This document shows positions 28,875 to 41,310 of a DNA stretch of 64,000 nt, in pieces; the stretch's first letter is position 1, and every line of letters starts with the position of its first letter. The notes under the pieces are model-generated. The model ran no database searches. It was not told where the DNA came from and was given only the letters and a program-made list of their open reading frames with translations. This stretch comes from Eopsaltria australis. Taxonomy: Eukaryota; Chordata; Aves; Passeriformes; Petroicidae. Made by a program: the position numbers and the translations under genes. The stretch covers positions 1,240,001-1,304,000 of the forward strand of contig JAVTVJ010000464.1 of assembly GCA_034509425.1 (NCBI GenBank). The letters run 5' to 3'.

Positions 28875-31800
28875 ATGGGGAACGGCATGAGCCAGGTAAC
28901 GGGGAGCGCTGGGGCGGCTGCTCTGCACTTGGGCCATGCCCGGGCGGCTCGTCCGGTGCCGGAGGTGGGAGACCCTTACCTGGCGGCGGCGTTTCACCGG
29001 CCGGCACCGGATCCGGCACAGGGCTCGGCTCTCAGGCAGCTTGTTTATCTGCCGGCAGAGCACACCGGAGGTGAAACAGGCAGGGACACTGTGCTGGGAC
29101 TCGTCCCGACAGCTGCCCAGGGGGTGTGGAGGGCAGGGGTCACAGCGAGTTCCTTCACGGAAGGGGGGAACTTTTCCCAACACCTTTAATCCCGAGGAAC
29201 GAGCTCCAAGCACACGCTGGGAGCCCTGTATGACCCCGAGCCTGGTGGTCCCTCACCCCCTGCTCAGCGGGGCTGGGCTGTGCGTGGGGTTCGGCATCAC
29301 GGGGCAGAAGGGATGGGCACTATTTTATGTATGTGCTGCCCCGTTTTCTCCTCTGAGGAGCGGGTCAGCAGGGCGCTGGGGACAGGCACATGCTGTTTAT
29401 TCACGGTTCAGTGTCCTGCCCTTGGGAGCTGCCCTTGCTAACTGGCGCTCTCCCACCCGCTCCTCTCAGTGCCGCAGCTGCGAGTTAAAGGCACCCCGTC
29501 GATAGGAAATTGATCTAAAATCGCAGGAATCACAAAAAGTAAAACCTTCTTTAAGCTGTTCAGTCGAGAGAAACGTTTCCAAATGTGAGCAGTGAGACTC
29601 GTGAGTCCAGCTGTGCTGGTGAAAATCACCTCCACCTGCCCTGGGCATCAAATATTGCTGCAGGGAGAAGCTGGTGGAGAACCGTCTGGATACAGGATTG
29701 AACTCACTGTCCAGGCTGTGAGTGAGGGAGAATACAAAATAGCTCTGGCTGAGAAGGTTTGCAAGGTGTCCTGCTTCTGCATCTGCAGTGCTGTTAACAG
29801 AGGCCTTGTCAAGTAATTATCTTTTCATCATGAGAAGTGGAATTTCCCAGGGGAAATGAGCTGAAAGCATGGTGTCCAGAGCAATCTGTGCCTGGGCTGT
29901 GAGAAATGGGCTTCCTGCAGTGCAGAGTGAGGGGAGCAGAGCTCAGGGCTGGTAGGGGGACAGCCACATCCCCTACAAGCTTCTCTGTGCCTGTTGCTTT
30001 CCCGTCCCTCGAGCAGCAGGGCTTCCACAAGTCATGGGTATAGTCCAAGGCTGTACAAAGGTGTATGCAACTTGCTGAGCTCAGGTAATAAACCCCAACG
30101 GCGGATTAATTGATGATAAACACGAGGAGCAATAAAAATGCCATGTCTGGCTCCCAGCACCCATGAGAGTGCAGCGCCAGGTGGTTGCAGGTGCCAAAAC
30201 TCCATCCAGCCCCACATCCTGGATACCAGGGCAGTGGCAGCCCTGGGAATACACAGGTCCAGCTGCACCAGCACTGTTCCTGCCCTGGGGCTGGAATTGG
30301 TCATGTCAATGCCAGAACTTTGGCCCCTCCAGCCAAGGTCACTGCTTCCCAACATGGGTCCCAGCCCAGTGGATACCACAGCACAAGGTCACTGCTTACA
30401 CTGCCACTTCCCCTTGTGTCCCACAGATCCTTCCTGGCCTCTACCTTGGAAACTTTGTTGGTAAGTGGAGCCCAGGTGCTGCAGAGATGTTCTCTGGCTG
30501 GGGAGTGGGGCTTGCTTGAGTTGGTGTCTCCCTGCCTGCAAATGCTGCCTGACATCCTGCCTGCACCCACCACCATGCCTGCACTCACTGCTCTGCCTGC
30601 ACCCACAGCCTGCTCTGCTCTGTCACCCAGTTTGGGTTGGCAGTAGTGGGAGTGAAGGCACTGCGGGAAAGGCAAGGCAGAGACCCCCTGCTTTTGCATT
30701 GTTTCCTTATTTAACAGCTGCCCTGAGCTCTTGGGATATGTGAGGGAAAGGGACAAGGAGGGAGTATGGATCCCATGCCAGAAGCAGAGGATCTGCCACA
30801 TGGGTGCAAGGGAGCAGGATTGGGGCACTTCAGGGTGATGCTCCCCAGTTTTGCAGCTGTAGATAAGGCCAGAGGGGGCTGCCCACCCTCAGGAGGGAAT
30901 TTCCCAGAGGCAGTCACTCCTTCTCACACCAAGTCACTATTTTAAGGAGTTTTCTTTGTCAGGGGACAGTTAATGACCAAGTGTTGGCATCTGCCATGAC
31001 AAACCAGCATTTATGAGTACTCCTGCTTCCCTGACAGCTCCTTTGCCAGCTTGATTCCTGCTGTAAGCACTGTGGGAGTAAAACCACTGGTGTGACTTGC
31101 TAAGGAAATGTCACTGGAGTGGCAGCCTTGTCCTCCCTGTGCCCCATGGAGCACTTTGAGTTGGGTTGGGGGGGCTGTGGCTTGCTGGGAGCAGAGGGAC
31201 AAGGACACCCAGCTGCCAGGTTCATCAGGGGGGTTCCTGTGAGCAGCCTCTGCTGTGGGGCCTAGGCCTGATGCCATCCAAACATCCCTTATCACTCTGC
31301 CAGGCAAGCCAGGGGGACAAGAAGATTCTAGGCCTGCAACATTAAGCTCACAGAAATATTTCCTCCAACTGGAAGCTTTTCCAGCCCTGGTAAGCCTTGA
31401 TCCCAGTGTCACCACTTGCTGTCACTGCCTGCTGAGGCGGATGGGGAGGTGGCAGGTGTGTGAGTCCCCACAAGGGTCCCCATCTCCCTCCCCACACAGA
31501 GCACAGCTCCCCCGCACAGCATCTCCCTCGAGACTCACTCCTATTAAAATTCACATCACGCCTTTAGCACATCCCGGGCTGGATTCCTGAGCCAAGGTTT
31601 TACACCACGTGAAAGTTTAGAAACGCAAAAGAATGAGATGGGGAAATGTTTCCCCTCCTCTCTGGCCGCGCTTGCAGCATCTGCTGGTAGTGGCATGAAA
31701 GGGAGACATTGGGAAGCTGCTCAGCAAGACAAGCACGCTCCCCTCCCTGTGCAACAACTGCTGTGCTGGACCAGAGGCCAGGATCACAGCCAGAATGCTG

Positions 31801-34640
31801 AAGATTGGTGAGAGGCAGGGCATTGCCCCAAACAGCCAAGGATACCCCATTTCTGTCCACACCGCTGCAGAGAGGACAGATCAGAGAGCAGCAAGTCACT
31901 GCTCAGGTTTTTCTGCAGAAAATCAGAGTTGATATAAATTGCTGCACTTCCATAGTTCACAAGATAAAGCAGATCTCTCAGGCTGCAGCAAGGCCCAGTG
32001 CTGTGTCTGCTCAAGGAGGCGTGGGCAAGGCACACATCTCCTCCCATAGTGGGGACAAGTATAGGCATGAGGGACACTGCCTGCTGACCCTGAGTGTTTC
32101 TATGCAGATGTGAATGGTTCAACCAGCATGAGCAGCAAAGAGAAGGGATCAGGGAGAGGCCTCTGTTTTGGGATCACAGGACTCACATTCCAGGTTTCCA
32201 TGTTTGCCCATGTCTGCACTGCTGCGTGTGGGGGTGGGATGCAGTCGATCTGCTGGAGCAAGACTCTCTGTTCTGGCTGGCTGTAGAAGCAGGGTGGGAG
32301 TGCTGTGGGAAGAGAAGGGTAGGAAATGAATACATGTTGATATCTGGTTTTATCCTTCAGATGCCAAAGACCTGGAGCAGCTAAGCCGGAACAAGATCAC
32401 CCATATTGTTTCAATCCATGAATCCCCCCAGCCCTTGCTGAAGGTAGGGTCTTGCACCAGAAGTCACTGTGTAGATTCCAGCAGCTCTTTCCATGCTCCA
32501 TCCTCCTTCCCCCTCTAAGCATCCCATGGCACGTACACCTCTCCCTGGTCACTGATCCCAGAGGAGCTGGGTGGCCCCCCAGCCTGGGAAATGGGCTGTG
32601 ACTATAACCCGGCCTTGAACGCTGACGGGAAACAATTTCCAGCTCTCCAGACTCCTCTCATTTCCCATCCCCTCCCACGAGTTGCTGGTGTCCCCTTGCC
32701 CTGCCCTTCACCCTAGGGAGTGTGGCCCCATCCCCATGCAGGGGATGCTGTGGGAGGGGAGCAAAACCCTGCAGGCAGCTGTGGGCAAGGAGCAAAGGTA
32801 ATGCCAGCCCTGCTCTGACCATTTATGACGCCCTGGCTGCAGTGCCTGAGCTTGTCCTCTTCCTATTTTGTCTTCCAGGACATTACCTACCTCCGCATCC
32901 CCCTGCCTGACACCCCTGAAGCCAACATGTGAGTACCCTGGGGAGGTTGGGAACATGCAGGGAGGCAGGAGGGTGACAAGAGGTGTGGGCTCACAGCTTC
33001 TCAAGCCCTCCATGTGCTGCTTCCAGTTCCTCAAGCACAGTGACCCACAGACTGGAGATGTGATGCCACAGTGCAGGGGACCACCCCTGAACCCCAGCAG
33101 GGGTTCAGTGACTGCTGTGAGCGTATGAGCCCCAGGATGAGGTGAGGGGCAGCCACTCTTCAGCACCCATGGAGAGGAGCAGCAAGCATCCCCCCAGGAA
33201 GTGTCTGGAGAGGGGAGAGCACATAAAGGGTGTGGAGCCAGCCAAGGGCACAGGCGTGGCTGGAGATTGGAGCAGCCAGCATCCCACTGCCCCAGCATGA
33301 GTCACACAAGTCACAGGGCAGCCCCGTGCATCCCCAGCACAGTGTCCCCTTCTGTGTCCCCAGCACAGAATGAGCTGGCAAATCCACCTTTCCTTGGGAA
33401 TAAACAACACTGAGCTGCTCAGGTCTCAGCAGTGGCTGGCAGATCCCCTAAAACAACTCAAACATGCAGGGCTGTTCTGCCTGCAGCTAGAAATGCTGTT
33501 CCACCCCTGAAGTTCTTATTCTGTCTGGTTTATTTTTCTTGCTAGCAAGAGGCACTTCAAGGAATGCATCAGTTTTATCCACCAGTGTCGCCTGCATGGA
33601 GGGAACTGCCTCGTCCACTGGTAATGCTTCTTCCCCTGTGCCCACTGCTGTGTCCCACCAGCTCAGCAGATACAGCCCCCAGCCCCTCACTTTAGCTGCA
33701 ACCCCTGATCAAAGCCAGCCCGTGCCAGAGGGCTCAGTGCCAATGGACCCACCCAGGATCCACCCTTGGCTGCGGCTTGTGACTCAAACCCAGCGGGATC
33801 CAGGCAGTCCTGGAGCCGGGGCAGCTTTTTGCTGCAGCTGAGTGCGCGGGATGAGCGGGGTTTGGGGCAGGCAGCCAGGCAGTGGCTGCTGCTCCTATTC
33901 CCTGGAGAGGAGTGGGTATTTATAGGAACTGACGGCCAGGACCTTGAAAGGTCTCAGGCCTCCGGGAGAGCAAGTCCTTGAAGAAGAAGAACTGAAATAT
34001 CTGAGGCACAGGGGTGGAGAAAGAGGCAAGCATGGGGTCAGGGTGTGCCACTAACCCCAGCCCTTCTGCACTTTCCCTTGCCAGCCTCGCTGGCATCTCC
34101 CGCAGTACCACCGTGGTTGTTGCCTACGTCATGGTTGTCACGGAGCTGAGCTGCCAGGAGGTGCTGGATGCCATCCGAACCATCCGGCCCGTCGCCAACC
34201 CCAACCCCGGCTTCAGGCAGCAGCTGTCTGAGTTCGGCGGCAGCGCAGCCCGCAAGGTGGGACAAGCCTCTGCCACCTGTGCTCTGCTCCGTGGCTGAGC
34301 CTGCCATGGGTCTCAGAGCAAGGACAAGTCCTGAGGGGACTTGGTTTCTTCCCTGCTCCCCTTGCTGGCAGGCTTGGACCTGCCCTTAGAAACCAGCACT
34401 TTATTGTACTTCTTGTGCCTTCCCCAGGTCCGCAGGCACCTGAAGCAGAGGTATGGGACGTCCCCTTTCAATGACGAGGAAGAAATAAAGGCCTTGCTGC
34501 CAGCAGGGAGAGAAGGAACATCCAGGACAGAGGGAGCTGTGCAAGGACTGGTCCCAAGAGCCAGAGACATGAGGAGCACAAGTCCCTTCCTGCTGCGGGT
34601 GAAGAGGACGTTCTCCTGCATCCCGGCTTGTCTGAAGTGA
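28875..34640 (+). CDS. DUSP15: Dual specificity phosphatase 15 (VHY-type, N-myristoylated)
   Basis: Seven exons: 28875-28895, 30427-30460, 32361-32443, 32879-32928, 33546-33620, 34085-34256 and 34428-34640. All are GT-AG and total 648 nt, or 215 residues. The start MGNGMSQ has Gly2 for N-myristoylation and membrane anchoring, which fixes the start. The catalytic signature HCLAGISRST places the nucleophile at Cys88 and the Arg of the P-loop at the end of the motif. The general acid is Asp57 in LPDTPEA. The fold continues through ANPNPGFRQQL, a family hallmark. The tail is LLRVKRTFSCIPACLK, as in mammalian DUSP15. The enzyme is a small atypical dual-specificity phosphatase linked to oligodendrocyte differentiation and testis in mammals. 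Exon 1 is only 21 coding bases, and intron 1 is 1.5 kb. Confidence 0.95.
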
Positions 34641-35337
34641 CCCAAGCCAAGGGAGAGCAGTGAGCATCACCCAACAGCATGGGAGAGATGAAGGAGATGC
34701 AACACAGTGGAACAGGGAGCACTGGGCAGGAACCTGCACAAAGCCCAGCTCCTTCTTCTCTTCTAGGGTGGGAATATGCCACCCTCTGTTTGGACAGGTT
34801 TCATGGACACTGTTGGGCTTTGCAGCACATGCTGGGCTCATCCTCTTCACATCCGGTGTGCTGGGGACACCGGTCTCTGCCCCTGGGTCACTGCAGGCTC
34901 CTGCTTGGAGCAGAACACAGAGGGGGTCGGGGGTCTCTTCTGCCACAGGCCAGTACCCAGGTGTTGCCAGCAGCAGCTTTAGCACTTGGGTACCCACTGC
35001 ATGGCCTCAGGGTGCATGGGAGAGCCGGTGCTTCCCTCAGAGCGGTTTTCCCACCAGCAGCACAAGCTCCCAGCGTTCTGGTGGCTGTGGAGCAGGGACA
35101 CACCAGTGTGCCAGCAGGTAATGCTACCACACAGGCTCCCAGGCAAGGGTCCAGCTTCAGACTGACCAAGCACAAGCCCTGAGCTAGCACTGTAGCTTTA
35201 GGAATCCATTGCACCCCATTCCCACCCATCCCAGGGCACAATCTGTAACAGGTGGGAACCAAGCATTTAACCTGGCCAGACCTCACTAGAGCAGAGCCTT
35301 AAGCCATTTTGCTTAAAGACTTTCTATGTCCCCCAGT

Positions 35338-35343
35338 AATAAA
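35338..35343 (+). terminator. DUSP15: DUSP15 poly(A) signal (AATAAA)
   Basis: AATAAA lies 698 nt after the stop codon, followed by a T/G-rich segment (ttctctgtggtctgactcccctgtgg). It defines a 3' UTR of about 0.7 kb. Confidence 0.65.
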
Positions 35344-35369
35344 CACCCTTCTCTGTGGTCTGACTCCCC

Positions 35370-38160
35370 TGTGGTGGCCGGGTTGAAATGGGGATGCCAA
35401 GGGGAAAGGTCCCAGCATGGGACCAGTCTGGAGCTGCTGCTGGCCACTCTCTGGAGTGGGCTGGGGACATTGGCATGCCTGGACAGGGCTCACCCTGCTG
35501 CCTTGTGGGAAGGTGACAAGGGAGGCCAGAAATACAAGTGCCAGGGCAGGGCTCTCTGGGGACAAGTTCTGCTCCAGGAGAGGTTGGGAGCAGCAGGTGG
35601 GAGCTCACCTGGAGCCTGTTTCACTGTAACCTCTCCACTCACTGGATCCAGGAGCACCAGGTCCAGGATTCTGCTGGCTCCAGCTGCTGGGAGTACTGGG
35701 AGCCTGGCACCAGCTGAGTATCACACGCCCCAGGCCTGTCCCATGTCCTTCTTTTCCTGGAGCAGAGTCCCAGGTGGGAAAAATTCTGAGGATGTCCAAC
35801 TGGATCATTGGCATTGTCCCTGTTGGGACTCAGAGCATGTTTCTGGGGTCCACCTGAAGTCAAAGCTTCAAGACCAGGGTTCCTTCCTGCTGCCAGCATC
35901 TGCCTGCTGGGGTGGGTGCTGCCTTGGGGTGACCCAGGCAGGCTGGGAGCTCCACCTCTCTGGATAGATACTGAGTGAACTGAATAACCAGGGGTGCTTT
36001 ATCCTTCACTGCTCCTGCACCACTCCCGTGGGATCCCACTCTCCTCCCAGTTCCTTCCAGGCTGCTCTCCCCACTCCCTCACCTCCAGGCCAGGCTCTCC
36101 AGCACACCTTGGCCTCCTCAGCACCCAGCAGAGTGGAAGCCCTGCAGCCCAGGACCACACACCCATGATGGATGTGTGCCCCATGCACAGCTGCAATCTC
36201 CCGTGCTGGGACACCTTGTGCCAAGGTGTTTACACCCAGGGATTCCCCTGTTCCCACTGTAAATCACACAGGGACCTGGCCCCTCCAGCTCAGCTTCACA
36301 GCACAGCAAAAATGTATTTATTTTGGCAGATCTGGTTTGCACAGCTTGGAAAAACCCGGGCAAGGGCAGGGTTAGCTATGAGTTAATGTTTGACTCCTTT
36401 TTGAAACTCATTTTGGCATGAAAAGTTTAAGGGTTAAGCAGCTTCACCTTCCCTGGGCAGAGAGAAGCACAGTACGCAATCCAGTGGGGAATCTGGCTCC
36501 TGAGCGTCCTCGTTGATGCCTGGGTAATTAGATCCCCCGGGTCCTGCGTCACCAGGCAGCTGCCACACCACATGAAATCCCCGGCCGGACGATAAAACTT
36601 ATCCCAGCGGGCTGGGGCTGACAAACGAGCCGGCGGCTGCAATTATCTCCCGGCCTTGGATGTAATCAGTGCAAGGCACTGGGAGGCTGTGCAGTGACTC
36701 CTTGCCGTCGCTCTGCTTCCCAAGGCAGAAAGGGAAGTTGTGGATTCTCTGTCGGTCAGTCCCAGGTTCTTTTCCCAGAATGTGGCTCCATAGCTTGCCC
36801 AGATGCGGAGCACAGGAGGTACCTGGGCTTCACTTTGCAACAAAGGGGTCCCAGACAGACTCAGTAAGGAGAAAAAAACCCTGCCAGTGGGGCTCGCTCA
36901 TCCACCCCGTGTGGCCCCATGTGCCCTCTGTGCCACGTGGCCATGCCCTGTCCTCACATCCTCTGGGAAAGCCCGGGACTGGGCTCTCTGCCACTGATTA
37001 TTCATTTGGAGACTTTGCAGGCCCAGCAGCTCTCAGGAACTTTGCTTCTTCTCTTGACAAGAAGTGGCTTTCTCTGAGTCAGAACAGGAAAGGAGACCTG
37101 GGGGACTGCAAAAGGAGACTTGAGGGGCAGCAGAGGAGCAGGGTTTCCCTGCACAGAGTACATGAAACTCTGCAGTAGTGATAGAGGAACTAACACCAGT
37201 GTCACCTCAGGGTGGCCCACCCAGCCCGTGCCCTGCTGGCAGCCAGTGGGGAGCTGGTGCAGGATGTGTCCCACCCCAGTCCCGTCAGAACTCGGCACAG
37301 CTCATCCGCCCTTCCCACCCGTTTACCGTTCCACTCAGCCCCACGAGGCAGACGTGAGCATTAGAGCAGAGAGATTTAAGAGATGGGGACATGTGACTGT
37401 TCACACCACCCTGGAAACCCCGTGCTGTTCCTGCAGCTGCCTGCAGCTCCCCACACCCATGGAGCGAGCAGCTGGTCCCACGGGAGGACACAGCCCCCAG
37501 AGCTGGGACGTGTCCGGTTGCCCAAAACAGGAATACAAGGGAGTAGGGTCCCTTGTCCCCTTTGGGGAGCATGTGGGAGTCCTGACAGTTTTAGAGGAAG
37601 CCCTTGGGAGGGATACAGGAGAGTTTCGTGTGCGTTCTGATGCCTTGTTCCCTCTCCCGTGGATGCGATGTGCCTGCCCCTCTCCCGCGGGTGCAGGGTG
37701 CCTGTGTTGAGAAATACACCAAGTGCAGGTATCTCGGTATGTAAATTATCAGAGCAGCTGCACATTGTGTTCTGCTTGGCAGGAAAATGCTGGAGCCCCA
37801 GGCAAGAGCCGGTAAAGGGCGCTCACCCTTTGCCTAACAAAGGGCACCTCCCGGGGTGGCGGTCAATCGCCCAGAGGCTCCGCAGGAGCCAATGAACAAC
37901 AGGAAGAGCCTAAAATCACCATTGGTGCACATGGCTGCACACATTGTGAGGGTCTGAAACTTCGGGGATGCCTTTTTGGGGGGGTCCCTCCCGGAGGCAC
38001 CAGCTCCAGCTGTTCCCATTGCTGTAACCTTCAATTACGACATCACTTTTTCCTGAACACGGATGTCTGACGCTGCTGCGTGAGGAAAAGGGGAGCAGAA
38101 AAAAAAAATTTAAGACCCGTCCCCCCCGCGCCTTGGGGCAGCCAGAACCTGCGGCGTGGG
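35370..38160. other. Intergenic stretch between DUSP15 and IRF10
   Basis: No exon is supported. An AT-richer core lies near 36300-36430. CCAAT-type boxes are visible near 37890 (ccaatgaac) and, inverted, near 37920 (cattggtg), within 330 bp of the IRF10 start, and a poly-A run at about 38100 precedes tttaaga. These may be distal promoter parts of IRF10. Confidence 0.4.
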
Positions 38161-38170
38161 CCAGGAAAGG

Positions 38171-38201
38171 GAAAGTGAAAGCAGGAGCCGCTTTCGGTTT
38201 C
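38171..38201. promoter_or_regulatory. IRF10: Paired, oppositely oriented ISRE/IRF elements of IRF10
   Basis: On the plus strand GAAAGTGAAAG (38171-38181) is preceded by another GGAAAGG. On the minus strand GAAACCGAAAG spans 38201-38191. Both fit the GAAANNGAAA interferon-stimulated response core with two-base spacing. They lie 15-45 bp upstream of the IRF10 ATG at 38216, so transcription start must lie close by or the second site falls in the 5' UTR. Interferon or IRF/STAT control, including autoregulation, is the expected consequence. Confidence 0.7.
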
Positions 38202-38215
38202 GCCGCCGGGCCGCG

Positions 38216-41005
38216 ATGGCGGAGCCGGGGGCGCCCATGCGGCTGAAGGAGTGGCTGATCGCGCAGATCGACAGCGGCCGGTACCCGGGGCTGCGCTGGG
38301 AGAACCGGCACCGGACGCTCTTCCGCATCCCCTGGAAGCACGCGGCCAAGCAGGATTACCGGCAGCAGGAGGATGCTGCGCTCTTCAAGGTACCCCGGGC
38401 TCCCGCGGCCCCCACCCGGCCCTGCGAGCGTCCCTGGGACCGGCCCCCGGGCTCCGTGTGCACTCCCGGGGCTCCCCAGTGCCCGAGGCTCCCCACTGCC
38501 CGGGGCTCGCGGCTGCCCAGCTCCGTGCGCACCCCGGAATTGCTCACCCAGCTCCGTGCAGCCGAGCTCCATGTGCACCTCCAGGCTCTCCATTGCCTGA
38601 CTCGGTGCGCAGCTCTGGGACTTGGCTCCATGCACAGTCCTGGGACACAGTGCCCGGCTCCGTGCGCGCTCCCGAGGCTCCCGGTTGCCCAGCTCCGTGT
38701 GCTCCCCTGCAGCCCCGCACCACCCAGCTCCCCGCAGTCCCGCAGGACACACAGCCCCGGTTCCCCACTGCCCCCCCACCCCGGTGCACTCATACCCCGG
38801 TGGACCCCCTTGGACAGCCGAGCCTGGGGTGAGGTTGTGGCAGCCCCCACAGCACAGGGCACCCTCTGTCCCTCAGGCTTGGGCTGTCTACAAGGGCAAG
38901 TACCACGAAGGGACGGACAAGGCCGATCCCTCCACCTGGAAGACGCGGCTGCGCTGTGCCCTCAACAAGAGCACCGACTTCCAGGAGGTGCCCGAGCGGA
39001 GCCAGCTGGACATCTCCGAACCTTACAAGGTGTACCAGATCGTGAGTGACAGAGCCTGTGATGCAGGTACGTCCCTGCAGTTTGTCTTCCTGTGCCAGAT
39101 GTGGGGTTGATACCTGAACCATGCCTGCACAAGCCCCGTGCCCCACAGACATTACCCTTCCTCCCTGCTCCTCTTCCCTTCTGGGTGTCCCGGACAGCCA
39201 GCTCTCTTCCCTGGGGCTGTTTCTGCGTTTGCCAGGGGTTCACCTGTTCTTTCTTGCTCTCTGCAGAGGACAGTGACATACAGTCCCCAGGCAGTGAGGA
39301 CCAGCAGGTGAGCCTGCCCTGTGCCATCCAGGCAGGGGAGAAGGTGGGACCCTCAAATCCCCCCCTCACCCATCAGCTGCTCCCCTGCTTGCACACTGCC
39401 TGCATTTGTCCCACGGGGCATCAGACAAGGTCCCCTGTGCCATACACTGCCAGACTCAGGCAGGGGATCTGCTGGCTTATGGGGTCCATGGTAGAGGCAG
39501 GAGCTGGCTCAGGATCCCCTGCTGCCAGCTCAGCCCTCACCAAAGCTGCTCCTCCCCTCAGGGCAGCACTGCGGGGAGTCCGAAGAAGGAGGAAAGCCAG
39601 AAGGATTCGCTGGGGACTGCCCACGTGTCTCCACAGCCCCGGCTCTCTGGCCACCCAACTGAGCGAGGTGAGGAGGGTCCCTCTCGGTGGGATGGGGATG
39701 GGAGCAGGGAGCACACACTTCTGCCAGGATCCTGCTCTCCTGTTGCTCGGCAGGCAACACCTGTGGGGACTGAGGCAGGGGCTGAGGACTCCCGCCCTAT
39801 CCCAGAAAACCCATGCCCTTATAATGAGGCCCAATAATGAACAAACACAGTGGGAAGTGTGGGCCCAGGGGCTTGGGCCAAGAGAGTGCCTGGGAGCCCT
39901 TGGGGTAACTGTCCATGTCCTTTCACCACCTCATTTCTGCCCTGGTCCAGGGTGCCTTGTGAGGGGAGTCTTCTATGGCTGGAACCCGACCCATGGCCAG
40001 CTTCTTCCCGGACCCCAGTCCTACCTCCCTGTGGAGGATGCCAACAATTCAGGTAGGAGCCGTGCTGTGGGCAATGCCTTGGGTGGCCCCACCAGCCCAG
40101 ATTGCCCATGAACTGACCATCCCTTTGCCCCAGACTGCTGGCTCCACATCCGCCTGTACTACTGTGACGTGCTGGTGAAGGAGGTGACCACCCGCACGGC
40201 CGAGGGCTGCCGCATCACCACCAGCACCGTGCCGGCCGACAGCGAGCACCTCTACGGCCCCTCCTGCATGGAGCAGATAAAGTTCCCCCCACCGCAGGTG
40301 CTCAGTGGCCATGGCCATGTGGCCTGCATGACCGACGTGCTGGAGCGGCTCTTGCCCCACCTGGAGCGTGGGGTGCTGCTATGGGTAGCACCTGAGGGGG
40401 TCTTCATGAAGCGCCAGTGCCAGGGCAGGGTGTACTGGAATGGGCCGCTGGCTCCACACAGGAACTGGCCCAACAAACTGGAGAGGGAGAAGACCTACAA
40501 GCTGCTGGACACACAGCAGTACATACAGCGTAAGTCCCTGGAGACCCCGCTCCCCTTGGGAAGAGGGGCAGGTCCTGCCCTGGTGTGGCATCTGGGGGCT
40601 GTAGGGACCCTGTGTCCCCTCACTGGGTTGTTGTCTTGCAGAGGTGCGGGAGTACCTGAGCAACGGGCAGCTCATGCCACAGTACCAGATCTACCTGTGC
40701 TTTGGGGAGGAATACCCCACCAGAGCTGGGCACCCCTTCCAGAAACTCATCATGGCTCACGTGAGTACCCACTGGGGCTGGCCAGCCCCGAGCCAGGCAC
40801 AGAGACCATTGCAATGTGGGGACACGGACCTGTGCCCATCCTTTGTCATTCTGTGCCTCCGCAGGTGGAACCAGTGTTTGCACGGGAGCTCTTCCATCAT
40901 GCCCAGCGCTTGAGGCCGACGCTGCTCTGCAATTCCCCCCAGCCCTGTGCCCCTGGCACCTCCAGCCACGTTCTCCATGTCCTCAAACAGCTCTGCCAGC
41001 CCTGA
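38216..41005 (+). CDS. IRF10: Interferon regulatory factor 10
   Basis: Eight coding exons: 38216-38389, 38877-39066, 39267-39307, 39562-39667, 39951-40052, 40134-40529, 40642-40760 and 40865-41005. The total is 1269 nt, or 422 residues, with consistent phases and all GT-AG. Residues 1-115 form the IRF DNA-binding domain with the five spaced tryptophans at positions 13 (KEWLIAQ), 28 (LRWENR), 40 (RIPWKH), 60 (AWAVYKG) and 79 (STWKTRLR). After a Ser/Pro-rich linker, exons 6-8 encode the IRF-association domain (WLHIRLYYCDVLVKEV, YQIYLCFGEEYP). The IRF4/8/9-like architecture plus position between DUSP15 and FOXS1 identifies IRF10, known from chicken and fish and absent as a functional gene in human and mouse. 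The alternative donor at the GTGAGT following QI (about 39045) was not used, because the downstream exon keeps frame only with the GTACGT donor. Confidence 0.92.
38440..38725. repeat. IRF10: Degenerate CCCAGCTCCGTGYGC minisatellite in IRF10 intron 1
   Basis: The motif cccagctccgtgcgc, or close variants (cccggctccgtgcgcgctccc, cccagctccgtgtgctccc, cccagctccgtgcagcc), recurs at least five times at irregular 35-80 bp spacing. It fills most of the 487-bp intron. Confidence 0.65.
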
Positions 41006-41304
41006 GCGGGTGGGAGAGGACAGCCCAATTGCCATAACGTCTCAGAGAGGGAGGCTCTGAGCCCCACTGCCCCACTCCAGCTGCGTGTCCTGAGGCAGAG
41101 TGTGCAGGGTGCTCAGTGTGCGGGACCAGACAAGGACGGATGTTAGCTGGGGTGGGCAGGTGCTGCTGCCCCTGTGATTGCTGTATTTATTCCCCAGGAG
41201 GCCCCCGAGTGGGATTTATTGCGTGCCTGTTCAGCAAGCCAGGGCAGACCTGGCTCTGTCTTTGCACCTCGCGCTGCCAGGACTCGCCGTTTGCGAACCT
41301 TAGA

Positions 41305-41310
41305 AATAAA
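41305..41310 (+). terminator. IRF10: IRF10 poly(A) signal (AATAAA)
   Basis: AATAAA lies 300 nt after the IRF10 stop and is followed at once by a strong GT-rich element (ggttgtgtttttgtattggt). It marks the gene's 3' end, about 0.8 kb before FOXS1. Confidence 0.85.

Larger units (their letters stand above)
27840..28900. promoter_or_regulatory. CpG-rich divergent promoter region of DUSP15 and the dead TTLL9
   Basis: A CpG-dense block lies between the TTLL9 remains (minus) and DUSP15 exon 1 (plus). In human these two genes are also head to head. A TATA-like gggatataagg lies at about 27876 on the plus strand. The several long open frames on both strands here are GC-content shadows and overlap one another in every frame. 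Confidence 0.6.

Noticed and set aside
27841..29213. Several long overlapping open frames on both strands upstream of DUSP15
   Set aside because: Multiple frames are open at once in very GC-rich promoter DNA, with no domain resemblance.
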